NCBI RefSeq assembly: GCF_014898815.1 | Contig: NW_026515540.1 | Coordinates: forward strand, 1,178,001 to 1,242,000 | DNA length: 64,000 nucleotides | Source: Panonychus citri | Taxonomy: Eukaryota > Arthropoda > Arachnida > Trombidiformes > Tetranychidae | Reading direction: 5' to 3' | Shown here: positions 35,810 to 47,170 of the stretch, piece by piece | Position numbering within the stretch: position 1 is the first letter of the stretch | Layout of the letters: each line of letters starts with the position of its first letter | Made by a program: the position numbers and the translations under genes | Notes under the pieces: model-generated | Databases searched by the model: none | Told to the model about the DNA's origin: nothing | The model's input: the letters and a program-made list of their open reading frames with translations, nothing else

Positions 35810-38800
35810 TTAACAATAATAGATTTTGAGGAATTGTTTAGTAGAATGTTCGTAGAAAGGATATTCCATCAATTTGTTGCACATTTGCCTTAATTCAGCT
35901 TCAATCGACTTTAAATTGTTATGATTTCCTTTCGCTTCCCAAACTCGACTTTCGTAAATACTAAAATAATGTTCCAATGCTTTTTTCCCAAGATTTTCAC
36001 GATCGGTTTCACAAAGATATCCTTCGCTATTAAACTCTGATGAGCTCAAAAGTATTGCGATTCTCAATAATTGTTTAGCATCACCTAAACTCTTATTCAC
36101 ATCAATCAATAAATCTGTCGATCGACGAATGTGAGAAAAGAAACTTCCTGGTCTTTCGATAAAGTTGTTTGATGTCTTCTGGATTCCAGGGAATATGTAA
36201 TATTCACATTTAGTTGGATCGAAAACATTTTGAATCGAGAGAAATTTTCTGTTTCAGTTGAATTATCCCAATTTCGGAAGTAGTAGAACTTGGTGGATAA
36301 GTTGGTGGTTCAAATGGTTCGGTGAGTATCTTTCGAGAGTTTAGAAAATCATTAGAAAGATAATAAATATGAGCCATTCGATAAAGAGCTTTGTAATGGC
36401 TGGGAGAACATTTTAATATTCTGAGCATCGCTTCACGACACAGATTAACGATTTTTCGATTTAATCGTTGGTCTTCACTTTCCACAGTAGCCAAATCAGA
36501 AATTCCGTTTCGGTATCATCAATGGTTTTACCATTTCTTGACTCAGAAACGAAGAAAGTAATGCTTTTTTCTGCACGAGTTAGAACCTCCAGTATTTTCG
36601 ATGATAGAGTTTTATCTCTTTGATTATACTTGAGGGCATAAGCATGAATACGATAGTGAATTTCGATGCCAAAACGATATTGAATAGAATTGGAACATTA
36701 ATTCCAGAAGCTGCTTCACTTGAGACAAAATGTGACAAAGATAATTCGTAATAACGAAGTGCCTCTGAGATGTCACTTCTCTCAGCGATTTTTCCTAAGA
36801 AATAATAATTTAGCCAAATTTTGTCAACATTAGCAAATTTGTTAGCTGATTCAAAGCAAGCTCGAGCTTGGTCCAAGAACCGCTTTCGTTGTTTTTTAAT
36901 TTCTTCTTTTTGTGAATTCTCCAAAACTGGTCCAAATTTCATGGCTTGTGAAATATAACTCGCGATGTTATAAGCGCACTTTCCATATTCGAACCATACC
37001 TTGGATTCGCTCTCTCAACCCGATCGCTTTATTAAACAATTTACATACTCTTCCCCCCATAAAAAACACCCTTTTCATAGATGAGTAGATAACGTGACAG
37101 TTCTGTTCGTGAATAGAAATATGAGATTAGAACTTTAACAAAATAAGTGTTTTTAATACTTACAGTCGAAAAATATTGATCAATTTGACTTGTTATTGCG
37201 AGAGCACAACCAGCCCATGAATCAATTCGATTGAGATTTAAAGTTAGATCGAGAAAGTAGAATTGTACGGCTTTTCTATGAATTAGATGAACATTATTAG
37301 AAACATTTAAATTTGCTATTAAATGAATTAACTTACTTAAACTCTTCGTTTTTCAAGTAATAATCAGCTAGATAATAGTAAAGATCTCGAGTAACATGAT
37401 CTTTTGGAATACTTGATGACGGCTCAATTGGTTTCCCATGATCGACATATTCTTTGACAGAATTGGAAAATCTTTCAGGATTTAAATTGTCAGGAATCAA
37501 GGGAAGTAAGTTGCATAACAACTTGGCAGTATTCAAATCAATTGATTTACTTATTTCACTAGTAAAAGTTGGCAAAGTCTTAGGAATAAAAAAATTGTAA
37601 ATAATATCAACGTCCTTCCAACGTAAATTAAGCCCCGCTCCTTGATGAGCCGACAGTAAGCTACATTTTAACCTCTTGTAAAAACAGCCAAGACAGTTGA
37701 GGATTAATTTCTCTCTCTTGATATTTGATTTATTGACCAAGAAATCAAGTGATAGGGATAAAAACTTTCCATTGGAATGATAACAAGCTCCATTATCCCC
37801 TAGATAAAAGTGAACTGAATCAATCAAATCAACAACTTTTTCTTCACCCGTATTACCAAGTCGCATCTCGTTTATGAATACTTGTAGAATACAAGTCCAG
37901 GCTATTGCATTGTAATCTTCGGTCCCTAATTTTAACAGCTTAATGGCCAATTCTCGATTAATTGATAGTTCTCCATTCTTTAAACAAGATCGTAATAGAT
38001 TTAGCATTTGATGAGTGTATTGATTACTTTGAGAAAGTATTTCGATTCCACGTTTCCATTGTTGTGATGACCGAATCGCTTGACAAAAATACTTTTCTTC
38101 TTGTTTAGAGAGCTCAGATTTAGATGCTAATAGTTCAACAATTTCTTCGTGTCGATGTTGATCCAATAAAGTGTCAAAATTATTTTCATTCATATTGTTT
38201 ATCATTGATCTAAGACTAGAAGAGGTATACACAGTTTGATTTGCTGCTTGAACTGATTTCAGGTTAGTTTTGGTGAGAATTTCATTTGCCATTAGAAGAT
38301 AATCAACTTTGGATTCTTTGATTCCTCGAAGAATCAAAAGACGAATGAAAAATTTATCATAATCGTTTGGACTCATCAAATCTCGTAGATATGGAATTGA
38401 TTCAGTCAAAAATATTGCTTCGGTTTCATCGAATTGAACTTCATTGGCAATTAAAATCAAGTTTGTTGTGTCAACACTTATATCTTCAACAGAGCACGTT
38501 AAAGGCGTCGGTAACTTTTTCCATTTTCGATGAATTCCATACAGATCCATGAAATTAGAAGGTAATCTGACTGTGGTGGCTTCGCTTGCTATCTCATAGA
38601 GAAGATCAGGAATGAGTAGATGGATTTGTTTTCCTTTTGAGACAGACGACTTTTGTTTCGAGAGGAATTGGGTGAGAATTAGATTTTCTACTTGAGCTTC
38701 GTTCTGTGTTTCCATCTGTAACTCATCTTCTTGGACTATTTCAGGAGTTGAAATACTTTCTGGGAGCATATAGAAAATCCTTTGGAACATAATTTCAACT

Positions 38801-40549
38801 GTTTCATCGATTTCATCGATTGTTTCATCGATCTTTTTATCTCGTTTTGCTGGTGGATCATGACCTTGGCACTTTCGTTTATTATTTTGCTTTTCTTTGG
38901 AAGAAGGGCGAAGATTAGAAAGAGGATTGCCAGTGATTTTCGATGTACTAAGATTGAGTCTTTGTTTTTCCATTCCCCTGTTAACAGTTATTAGAGCTGA
39001 AATTAAGGATTCTAACGACATCGTTTCGGTGTTGAGGTCTGATTGCAAAGATTTTCGAACATTTTCTTGTTGCGTTTCAGTCTTCTTTTGTTTATCACGA
39101 AGTTGTTTCATCTTCTTGAGTTCGTCTAAAATTTTCGTTCTTCTCGTTTTATCACTTGCGGCCCTACAATCGAGTAGATAATCAAGACCAACAGGTATTT
39201 CTGATTTTAAAGTTGGTAAAGATTTCAAAATCACTTCTATTAAAACACGAGCTTTGAAGTAATTACAATCTGCAGTCAAACCTTTGATCGCAAGTTTTAA
39301 ACAATTACTGAAGTCATCTAGAACGAAATAAAGACCCATTAAAGTGTCAAGAACAATCCAATTGTTCGGACTGATTCGATGAGCTTCTTCACAACAAACT
39401 CGAGCGACGAGAAAATCAGACTGATTAAGAGCTCGTTTACCAGTTTCAATCATTAGAGTTACATCACCACCAGCGATTGATGAGCAATCGAGAAAATAAT
39501 CCAGATTATTTTGTGAAAGTTCACATTCAGTTTTGAGAACGTAAAATTTTTTAAAGAGATTGTTGTGTCCACAGTAACAAGATGAAGCTCTACATACATT
39601 TCGGTGGAAAATTTGTTCTTTGATTACGTCGTAAGTTAATTTGATCAAATTATCAGGAAAAAAAGGACCATGATTAAGCTTCCAGTTCCGCGGACCAGGA
39701 ATCAACTCATGAAAAGCTCTTTCAGATTCTTTAGTCCAATCTACACCCGATTTGATTAATTCAGGAATAACATACGATTGAACGATTTCCTTAACCCACA
39801 ACTTCAATTTTGAATCCGCATGTTCATTGTTGAGCTTTGTCGATTCGATTATATCGATTATTCCAAATTTATCATTGCGATTCAATTGATTCGAAAATTG
39901 TTTTACTTTGTTTACTTCCGCTCGCAAAGAGTCTGTTTTGACCTTGTTGACACTCAAGTAACTTTTTAATTTACTTCTCATATGTCCGATTCCTTTATTG
40001 AATTCGGCCCTTTCGTTTTCTATCTCGATTCTATACTCTTTTAGTTTTGTGTTCAATAGATCCAATCGTTTTTGTACATAAACACGATAAATTTCAACAT
40101 TTTCGGCTATATTTATGTTGTTGGTATCGTTGTTGTTATTGTCTAGTTCAATGGGCACAATATTAACTGAGTTATTATCCTGATTACATGAAGCACAGAA
40201 AAACTCGTTAGTTGTCTTGTCCACAAATTCAGCGATACAGTTGTTACATTTGGAACAGGTTTGGTCATCGGTGTCCGGGGTGTCAATCGCTTTGAGATAA
40301 TCGGTTTCGACGAGTTCAGATTTACACAAGACACACGACCGATTTTCTCGTTTACACTTTTCACAAAATGTCCTCAAACACTTGTGAACATAAAAAACGC
40401 TACTTTGATCATGACCACAGTCCAACTTGACGATTGATTGATTACTTGTTACCTGGAGGGAATAAAGAGATTCAAATTGTTTAATTAAACAAAAGGTCAA
40501 TTAAAGGATAATAATAGAAAGACCAACAACTAATACTCACTTTTGCCAT
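35810..40549 (-). CDS. Copy 9: RBCC-CABIN1-like protein, exons 1-3 intact, exon 4 decayed
   Basis: Exon 1 is 40541-40549 (Met-Ala-Lys, donor GTGAGT), exon 2 is 37337-40452, exon 3 is 37164-37275 and exon 4 is about 35810-37102. Exon 2 is entirely open (about 1038 codons). It has the RING-like finger (CGHDQSSVFYVHKC, FCEKC, CVLC) and lacks the first B-box (KAIDTPDTDDQTCSKC). The second finger, coiled coil, TPR-like segment, a KRKCQGHDPPAKRDKK basic stretch with an acidic/Ile-rich repeat (DETIDEIDETVE), and the CABIN1-like region (VHFYLGDNGACY, PKTLPTFT, YYYLADYYLKNEEF) follow. Exon 4 is out of frame from about 37015 and stops near 36972. It carries further one-base deletions near 36690, 36500 and 36245. 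The predicted product is about 1120 aa without the C-terminal CABIN1-like domain. An intact 3-kb exon followed by a decayed exon 4 suggests either selection on a truncated form or recent loss. Confidence 0.65.
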
Positions 40550-40879
40550 GAAGATCAAAGGTAAAGATGATCCAAGGAATCAACTGTATTCAAAGAGAAT
40601 GATTCAATAAATGATAAAAATTCATCTAAAGGAAGTTACAATCAACATTTACAATTAAAATTAAGATAAAATTTTATTATTGTTGATAAAATGGTCAAGA
40701 AAAGATAAAATTTTTGTGATTGTCTTTTTCTTTAGGATTGTATCTTAATTTTCACTTAATCTCTGGTGAGATACTCTAAGAATGTAACTTTCCTTTTTGT
40801 CTGACCCTTTAAAAGACCAGATTAAACGTAAAAATGGACTTTCACTTTCAAAGGATCTCTAATTGAAGCTCGATTCATT

Positions 40880-40940
40880 CTCCATGTGCACTTAATTGTT
40901 ACTAACAGCGATCTCTTTCCACTGGTTTAAATGGTTAATA
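40880..40940 (-). promoter_or_regulatory. Conserved proximal upstream block, copy 9
   Basis: Same candidate promoter block as in copies 6-8 and 10, about 330 bp 5' of exon 1. The MITE-like element begins about 25 bp further upstream of it. Confidence 0.4.
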
Positions 40941-40965
40941 CAGCCACGAAAAATGAGATGAGAAC

Positions 40966-41109
40966 AAAATTTATATCAATTGCGCATAAAGAGATAATTT
41001 AATCAAAATTAAAAGTAAAATTGAATTGATTTAAATGGAGAGTAATAGAAAATGTAATCACAATTAGAAAAAAATTATCACTTTATGCGCAATTGATATA
41101 ATAAATTTT
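40966..41109. mobile_element. MITE-like inverted-repeat insertion
   Basis: Left arm 40966-41000 and right arm 41072-41109 are near-perfect inverted repeats (AAAATTTATATCAATTGCGC against its complement). The right arm has 3 extra bases and one mismatch. They enclose about 70 bp of AT-rich DNA. The orthologous spacer of copy 8 (35025-35050) and that of copy 10 (46600-46720) lack it. It is too short to encode a transposase, so if mobile it is non-autonomous. Exact ends and target-site duplication are unclear: unshared bases (40941-40965) also lie left of the left arm. Confidence 0.7.
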
Positions 41110-41289
41110 CTTATAACGTTAGTTCAACTAGTAACTCACGAAAGGATGTTAAGTTTAAAAAGCATAACTTATCTTACCTAAAAATGTGATAAGAAGATGA
41201 CAATTTAATTCAATTGTAGACATTTTTAATCTTTTCACAATTTTAGGTAAGATAGTAGTAATTAATTTACTTAATCTGAATTATGGAGT

Positions 41290-41500
41290 GTTTTAGATAA
41301 GAATATCTAACCCTCACGACGATTAAATGTTGTGAAAACGGCAAAAGTTTCGGGGACCGTGGTAAAAGAAAAAAAAAGACAAAAAAAAGCAAAGAAAGTT
41401 CTCAACCGTCAATTAGAATTGAAGTGAAAGAGTCTCAAGATATTTTATTCTGAAATTCGGTGAAATATTCACAATAATAACACTTATAATCATTATAAAA
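41290..41500. promoter_or_regulatory. Shared far-upstream block (copy 9 side)
   Basis: Similar to 16330-16620 and 46890-47170, with the strings GGTAAAAGA, GAATTGAAGTGAAAGAGTCT and ACAATAATAACACTTA. Its function is unknown; it may only mark the duplication unit. Confidence 0.4.
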
Positions 41501-41633
41501 TTGCATAAAATACTTTTCATATTCGCAAAATAATTAATCGAATCACAAAAATTTTAGATTCGTTCAGAATCGGAAAAGATTTTCGCAAGTTTAAGAAACT
41601 TTGTTAGGAAAGATTCGTCTTTAAAGTTAGTGA

Positions 41634-44600
41634 TTAATAAATTGTTATACATTCTTTGAAATTGCCATGTTTTTCGAGGAATTGTTTAGTAGAATGTTCG
41701 TAGAAAGGATATTTCATCAATTTGTTACACATTTGCCTTAATTCAGCTTCAATCGACTTTAAATTGTTATGATTTCCTTTCGCTTCCATAATTCGACTCT
41801 CGTAAATACTAAAATAATGTTCCAATGCTTTTTTCCCAAGACTTTCTCGATCGGTTTCACAAAGATATCCTTCGCTATTCAACTCTGATGAGCTCAAAAA
41901 TATTGCAATTCTCAATAATTGTTTAGCATCACCTAAATTCTTATTTACATCAATCAATAAATCTGTCGATCGACGGATGTGAGAAAAGAAACTTCCTGGT
42001 CTTTCGATAAAGTTGTCCGATGTCTTCTGAATGCCATGGAATAAGTAATATTCACATGCCGTTGAGTCAAAAACATTTTGAATTGAGAGAAATTTTTCAG
42101 TTTCAGTTGAATTATTCCCAAATCCAAAATCATTAGAACTTTGTGGATAAGTTGGTGGTTCAAATGGTTCGGTGAGTATCTTTCGAGAGTTTAGAAAATC
42201 ATTAGAAAGATAATAAAGATGAGCCATTCGATAAAGAGCTTTGTAATGACCCGGAGAACATTTTAATATTCTAAGCATCGCTTCACGACACAGATTAACG
42301 ATTTTTCGATGTAATCGTTGGTCTTCACTTTCCAAAGTAGCCAAATCAGAAATTCCGTTTTCGATATCATCAATAGTTTTATCATTTCTTGATACAGAAC
42401 CAAAGAAATTACTTTTGTCTACACGATTTAGAATCTCCAGTATTTTCGATGATAGAATTTTATCTCTATTAATATACTTGAGAGCATAAGCATGAATGCG
42501 ATAGTGAATTTCAATGCCAAAACGATATTGAATAGAATTGGGAACATTAATTCCAGTTGCTTCACTTGAGACAAAATGTGACAAAGATAATTCGTAATAA
42601 CGAAGTGCCTCTGAGATGTTACTTTCTCAGCGATTTTTCCTAAGAAATAATAATTCATCATAATTTCGTCAACGTTAGAAAATTTGTGAGCTGATTCAAA
42701 GCAAACTCGAGCTTGGTCCAAGAATCGCTTTCGTTGTTTTTTAATTTCTTCTTTTTTTGAATTCTCCAGGACTGGTCCAAATTTCATGGCTTGTGAAATA
42801 TAACTCGCGATGTTATAAGCGCACTTTCCATATTCGAACCATACCTTGGATTCGCTCTCTTTCAGCCCAATCGCTTTATTGAACAACTTACATACTCTGT
42901 CCCCCATGAAAAACAAATACTTACAAATAGCTGAGTAGAGAACGCGACGGTTCTGTTCGTGAATAGAAATATGAGATTAGAGCTTTAACTTTAGAAAATA
43001 GTGTTTTATACTTACAGTCGAAAAATATTGATCAATTTGACTTGTTATTGCGAGAGCACAACCAACCCATGAATCAAATCGATTGAGATTTAAAGTTAAA
43101 TCAAGAAAGTAAAATTGTTCGGCTTTTCTATGAATTAGATGAATAATATTAGAAATCATTTAAATTTGCAGTCGATTAAAGTGAAGCAACTTACTGAAAC
43201 TCTTCGTTTTTAAAGTAATGATCAGCTAGATAATAGTAAAGATCTTGAGTAACATGATGTTTTGGAATACTTGTTGTAGGCTCAATTGGTTTCCCATGAT
43301 CGACATATTCTTTGACAGAATTGGAAAATCTTTCGGGATTTAAATTGTCAGGAACCAAGGGAAGTAAATTGCATAACAACTTGGCAGTATTTGCATCAAT
43401 CGATTTACTTTTTTCACTTGTAAAAGTTGGCAAAGTCTTAGGAATAAAAAAATTGTAAATAATATCAACGTCCTTCAAACGTAAATTAAACCCCGCTCCT
43501 TGATGAGCCGACAGTAAGCTACATTTTAACCTCTTGTAAAAACAGCCAAGACAGTTGAGGATTAATTTCTCTCTCTTGATATTTGATTTATTGACCAAGA
43601 AATCAAGTGATAGAGATAAAAACTTTCCATTGGAATGACAACAAGCTTCGTTATCCCCTAGATAAAAGTGGACTGAATCAATCAACTCAATAACTTTTCC
43701 CTCGTTCGTGTTACCAAGTCTCATCTCGTTTATGAATGTTTGTAAAATACAAGTCCAGGCTATTGCATTGTAATCTTCGGTCCCCAATTTTAACAATTTG
43801 ATAGCAAATTCTCGATCAATTGATAGTTTATCTCCATTCTTTAAACAAGATCGTAATAGATTCAGCAATGTGTCGGTTAACTGTTTACATCGAGAAAGTA
43901 TTTCGATCCCTCGTTTCCATTGTTGTGATGACCGAATCGCTTGACAAAATACTTTTCTTCTTGCTTAGAGAGCTCAGATTTAGATGCTAATAGTTCAACG
44001 ATTTCATCGTGTCGATGTTGATCCAATAATGTGTCCAAATTATTTTCATTCATCTTGTTAATCATTGATCTAAGGGAAAATGAGGTGTAAACAGTTTGAT
44101 TTGCTGCTTGAACTGATTTCAGGTTAGTTTTGGTAAGAATTTCATTTGCCATTAGAAGATAATCAACTTTGGATTCTTTGATTCCTCTAAGAATCAAAAG
44201 ACGAATGAAAAATTTATCATAATCGTTTGGATTCATCAAATCTCGCAGATATGGAATTGATTCAGTCAAAAATATTGCGTCGGATTGATTGAATTCAATT
44301 TCATTGGCAATTAAAATCAATTTTGATGCGTCAACACTTATATCTTCAACAGAGCACGTTAAAGCGTCGGTAACGAATACCGTTTTCGATAAATTTTATA
44401 CAGATCCATGAAATTAGAAGGTAATTTGACTGCGGTGGCCTCGTTTGCTATCTCATAGAGAAGATCAGGAATGAGTAGATGGATTTGTTCGCCTTTTGAG
44501 ACAGACGACTTTTGTTTCGAGAGGAATTGGGTAAGAATTAGATTTTCTACTTGAGCTTCGTTCTGTGTTTCCATCTGTAACTCATCTTCTTGGACTATTT

Positions 44601-46394
44601 CAGGAGTTAAAATGCTTTCTGGGAGCATATAGAAAATCCTGGAACATAATTTCAACTGTTTCATCTATTGTCTTTTTACCTCGTTTTGCTGGTGGATCCT
44701 GACCTTGGCTCTTTCGTTTATTATTTTGCTTTTCTGTGACAGAATAACGAGGATTAGAAAGAGGCTTGTAGAAGGGAATGATTTTCAATGGTATTGATGT
44801 ACTAAGATTGGTTTGTTTTTCACTGTTAATAATTATTAGAGCTGAAATTGTGGATTGTAACGACGAAAGTGTTTTTGAATTGAGGTTCGATTGCAAAGAT
44901 TTTCGAACATTTTCTTGTTGCGTTTCAGTTTTCTTTTGTTCATCACGAAGTTGTTTCATCTTCTTAAGTTCATCTAAAGTTTTTGTTCTTCTCGTCTTAG
45001 CAATTGCGGTCCTACAATTGAGCAGATAATCCAGATCAACAGGGATTTCTGATTCTAGAGTTGGTGAAGATTTAAAATCACTTCTATTAAAACACGAGCT
45101 TTGAAGTAATTACGATCTGCAGTCAAACCTTTGATTGCGAGCTTAAGACAATTATTGTTATCATCTAGCACGAAATAAAGACTCATTAAGGTGTCGAGAA
45201 CAAACCAATTGGTCGGACTGAGTCGATGAGCTTCTTCAAAACAAACTCGTGCGATATGAAAATCAGACTGATTAAGAGCTCGTTTACCAGTTTCAATCAT
45301 TAGAGTTACATCACCACCAGCGATTGATGAGCAATCGAGAAAATAATCCAGATTATTTTGTGAAAGTTTATATTCAGTCCTAAGGTCATGAACTCTTTTC
45401 ATGAGATTGTTGTGTTCACAGTAACAAGACGAAGCTCTACAGATAGCTCGATGGAAAATTTGTTCTTTGATTAAGTCGGAAGTTAATTTGAGTAAATTAT
45501 CAGGAAAAAAAGGACCATGATTAAGCTTCCAGTTCCGCGGACCAGGAACCAACTCATGAAAAGCTCTTTCAGATTCTTCAGTCCAATCTACACCCGATTT
45601 GGTTAATTCAGGAATAACATACGATTGAACTATCTCATCGACCCATAACTTTAATTTCGAGTCCGCAAGTTTATTGTTGAGCTTTTTCGACTTGATGAGA
45701 GGATTATCCCAAATTTATCATTACGATTCAATTGATTCGAAAATTGTTTTACTTTGTTTACTTCCGCTTGCAAAGAATCTGTTTTAACCTTGTTGGCAAG
45801 CCAGTAACTTTCTAATTTACTTCTCATGTGACCGATCCCTTTGTTGAATTCGGCCTTTTCGTTTTCTATCTCAATCGTATAATCTTGTAGCTTGTTGCTC
45901 AATAGATCCAATCTTTTTTGTACATCAACACGATAAATTTCAACGTTTTTGGCTATGCTTGTGTTGTCGGTATCGTTGTTGTTATTGTCTAGTTCAATGG
46001 GCACAATATTAACTGAGTTATTATCCTGATTACATGAAGCACAGAAAAGCTCATTAGTTGTCTTGTCCAAAAACTTAGCGATACGGATGATACATTTGGA
46101 ACAGGGTTGGTCATCGGTGTCCGGGGTGTCAATCGCTTTGAGATAATCAGTCTGGACCAGTTCAGATTTACACAAGACACATGAGCGATTTTCTCCTTTA
46201 CACTTTTCACAAAACGTGTTCAAACACTTGTGAACATAAAAACGTCACTTTGATCGTGACCACAGTCCAACTTGGCGATTGATTGGTTACTTGTTACCTG
46301 GTGTGGATGAAGAGATTCAAATTGTTTAATTAAACGAAAGGTCAGTTAAAGGATAATAATAGAAAGACCAACAACTAATATTTACTTTTTCCAT
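41634..46394 (-). pseudogene. Copy 10: RBCC-CABIN1-like pseudogene, many frameshifts
   Basis: Exon 1 is 46386-46394 (Met-Glu-Lys, weak donor GTAAAT), exon 2 is 43195-46297, exon 3 is 43016-43127 and exon 4 is 41634-42952. Exon 2 is split into at least six open pieces. Small deletions, mostly one or two bases, are seen near 46237, 45705, 45075, 44640, 44365 and 43945, with another shift near 43870. Exon 4 has one near 42625. The recognisable parts are the RING remnant (FCEKCKGENRSCVLC), the second finger (no first B-box), coiled coil, VPGPRNW linker, TPR-like segment, CABIN1-like stretches and the terminal KECITIY. It is closest to copy 9. It stands at the 5' (right) end of the array. Confidence 0.85.
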
Positions 46395-46539
46395 GAAGAT
46401 CAAATGTAAAGATGATCCAAGGAATCAACTGTATCCAAAGAAAATGATTCAATAAATGATAAAAATTCACCCAAAAGACCAGATTGACACGTAAAAAATG
46501 GACTTTCACTTTCAAAGCCTCTCTAATTTAAGTTTGATT

Positions 46540-46605
46540 TATTCTCCATGTTCACTTAATTGTTACAAACAAGTATTGCGATCCACTGATTTAAATGGTT
46601 AATAT
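46540..46605 (-). promoter_or_regulatory. Conserved proximal upstream block, copy 10
   Basis: TCTCCATGTTCACTTAATTG followed by the GATTTAAATGGTTAATATAA segment, 150-210 bp 5' of exon 1. It is retained although the gene is dead. Confidence 0.4.
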
Positions 46606-46889
46606 AATAAATCGTCTTTTATAAATGATGATTCGACAAAAAACTAAACATTTTATCAGTCCTTTTCACGATAAAAAACACTTGAAAATTTTACCTTGTA
46701 AACAAGTTAACATAACGTTAGTTTAACTAGTGATAATTAGTGATAACTAGCAGTAACTAGTAATTAATTTACTTTAATACATAATATATGTCATACAGTC
46801 AAGGGAAATGATATAAAATTACCCTCAAACTCAGCTGCTTTTCCATAAAATCAATATGGTTAATTGGAATTATGGTGAGTTTCAGATAA

Positions 46890-47170
46890 GATTATCTAAT
46901 CATCACTGCGATTAGATTAATTATCGGTTATTTGAAAAGCACAGTGGAAGCTAATGGAAAAGGTAAAGCTCGTGAATTGTGGTAAAAGACGAAAAGAGGC
47001 AAAAAAGGGACGAAATTCTCAACCGTCAAGTAGAATTGAAGTGAAAGAGTCTCAGGACATTTTATTCTGAAATTTGGCAAAATATTCACAATAATAACAC
47101 TTACAACATAATAAACAAAATTGCAAGGTAATTCAATTTTCTGATTTTTGATGCTCAAAGTTTGAACGTC
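46890..47170. promoter_or_regulatory. Shared far-upstream block (right edge of the array)
   Basis: Similar to 16330-16620 and 41290-41500 (AGAATTGAAGTGAAAGAGTC, AATAATAACACTTA, CTGATTTTTGATGC). It marks the right limit of sequence recognisably duplicated in the array. Confidence 0.45.

Larger units (their letters stand above)
40550..41633. other. Spacer between copies 9 and 10
   Basis: Upstream region of copy 9 with a MITE-like insertion, then the far-upstream shared block at 41290-41500 and the 3' flank of copy 10. No gene. Confidence 0.6.

Noticed and set aside
1..46394. Array as a transposon, virus-derived cluster or CRISPR-like repeat
   Set aside because: No reverse transcriptase, integrase, transposase or capsid motifs, no long terminal repeats, and no short regular direct repeats. 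The units are spliced genes with introns.
1..46394. Array proteins as ordinary TRIM family members
   Set aside because: No SPRY, NHL or filamin domain follows the coiled coil. A CABIN1-like region of more than 1000 residues takes that place.
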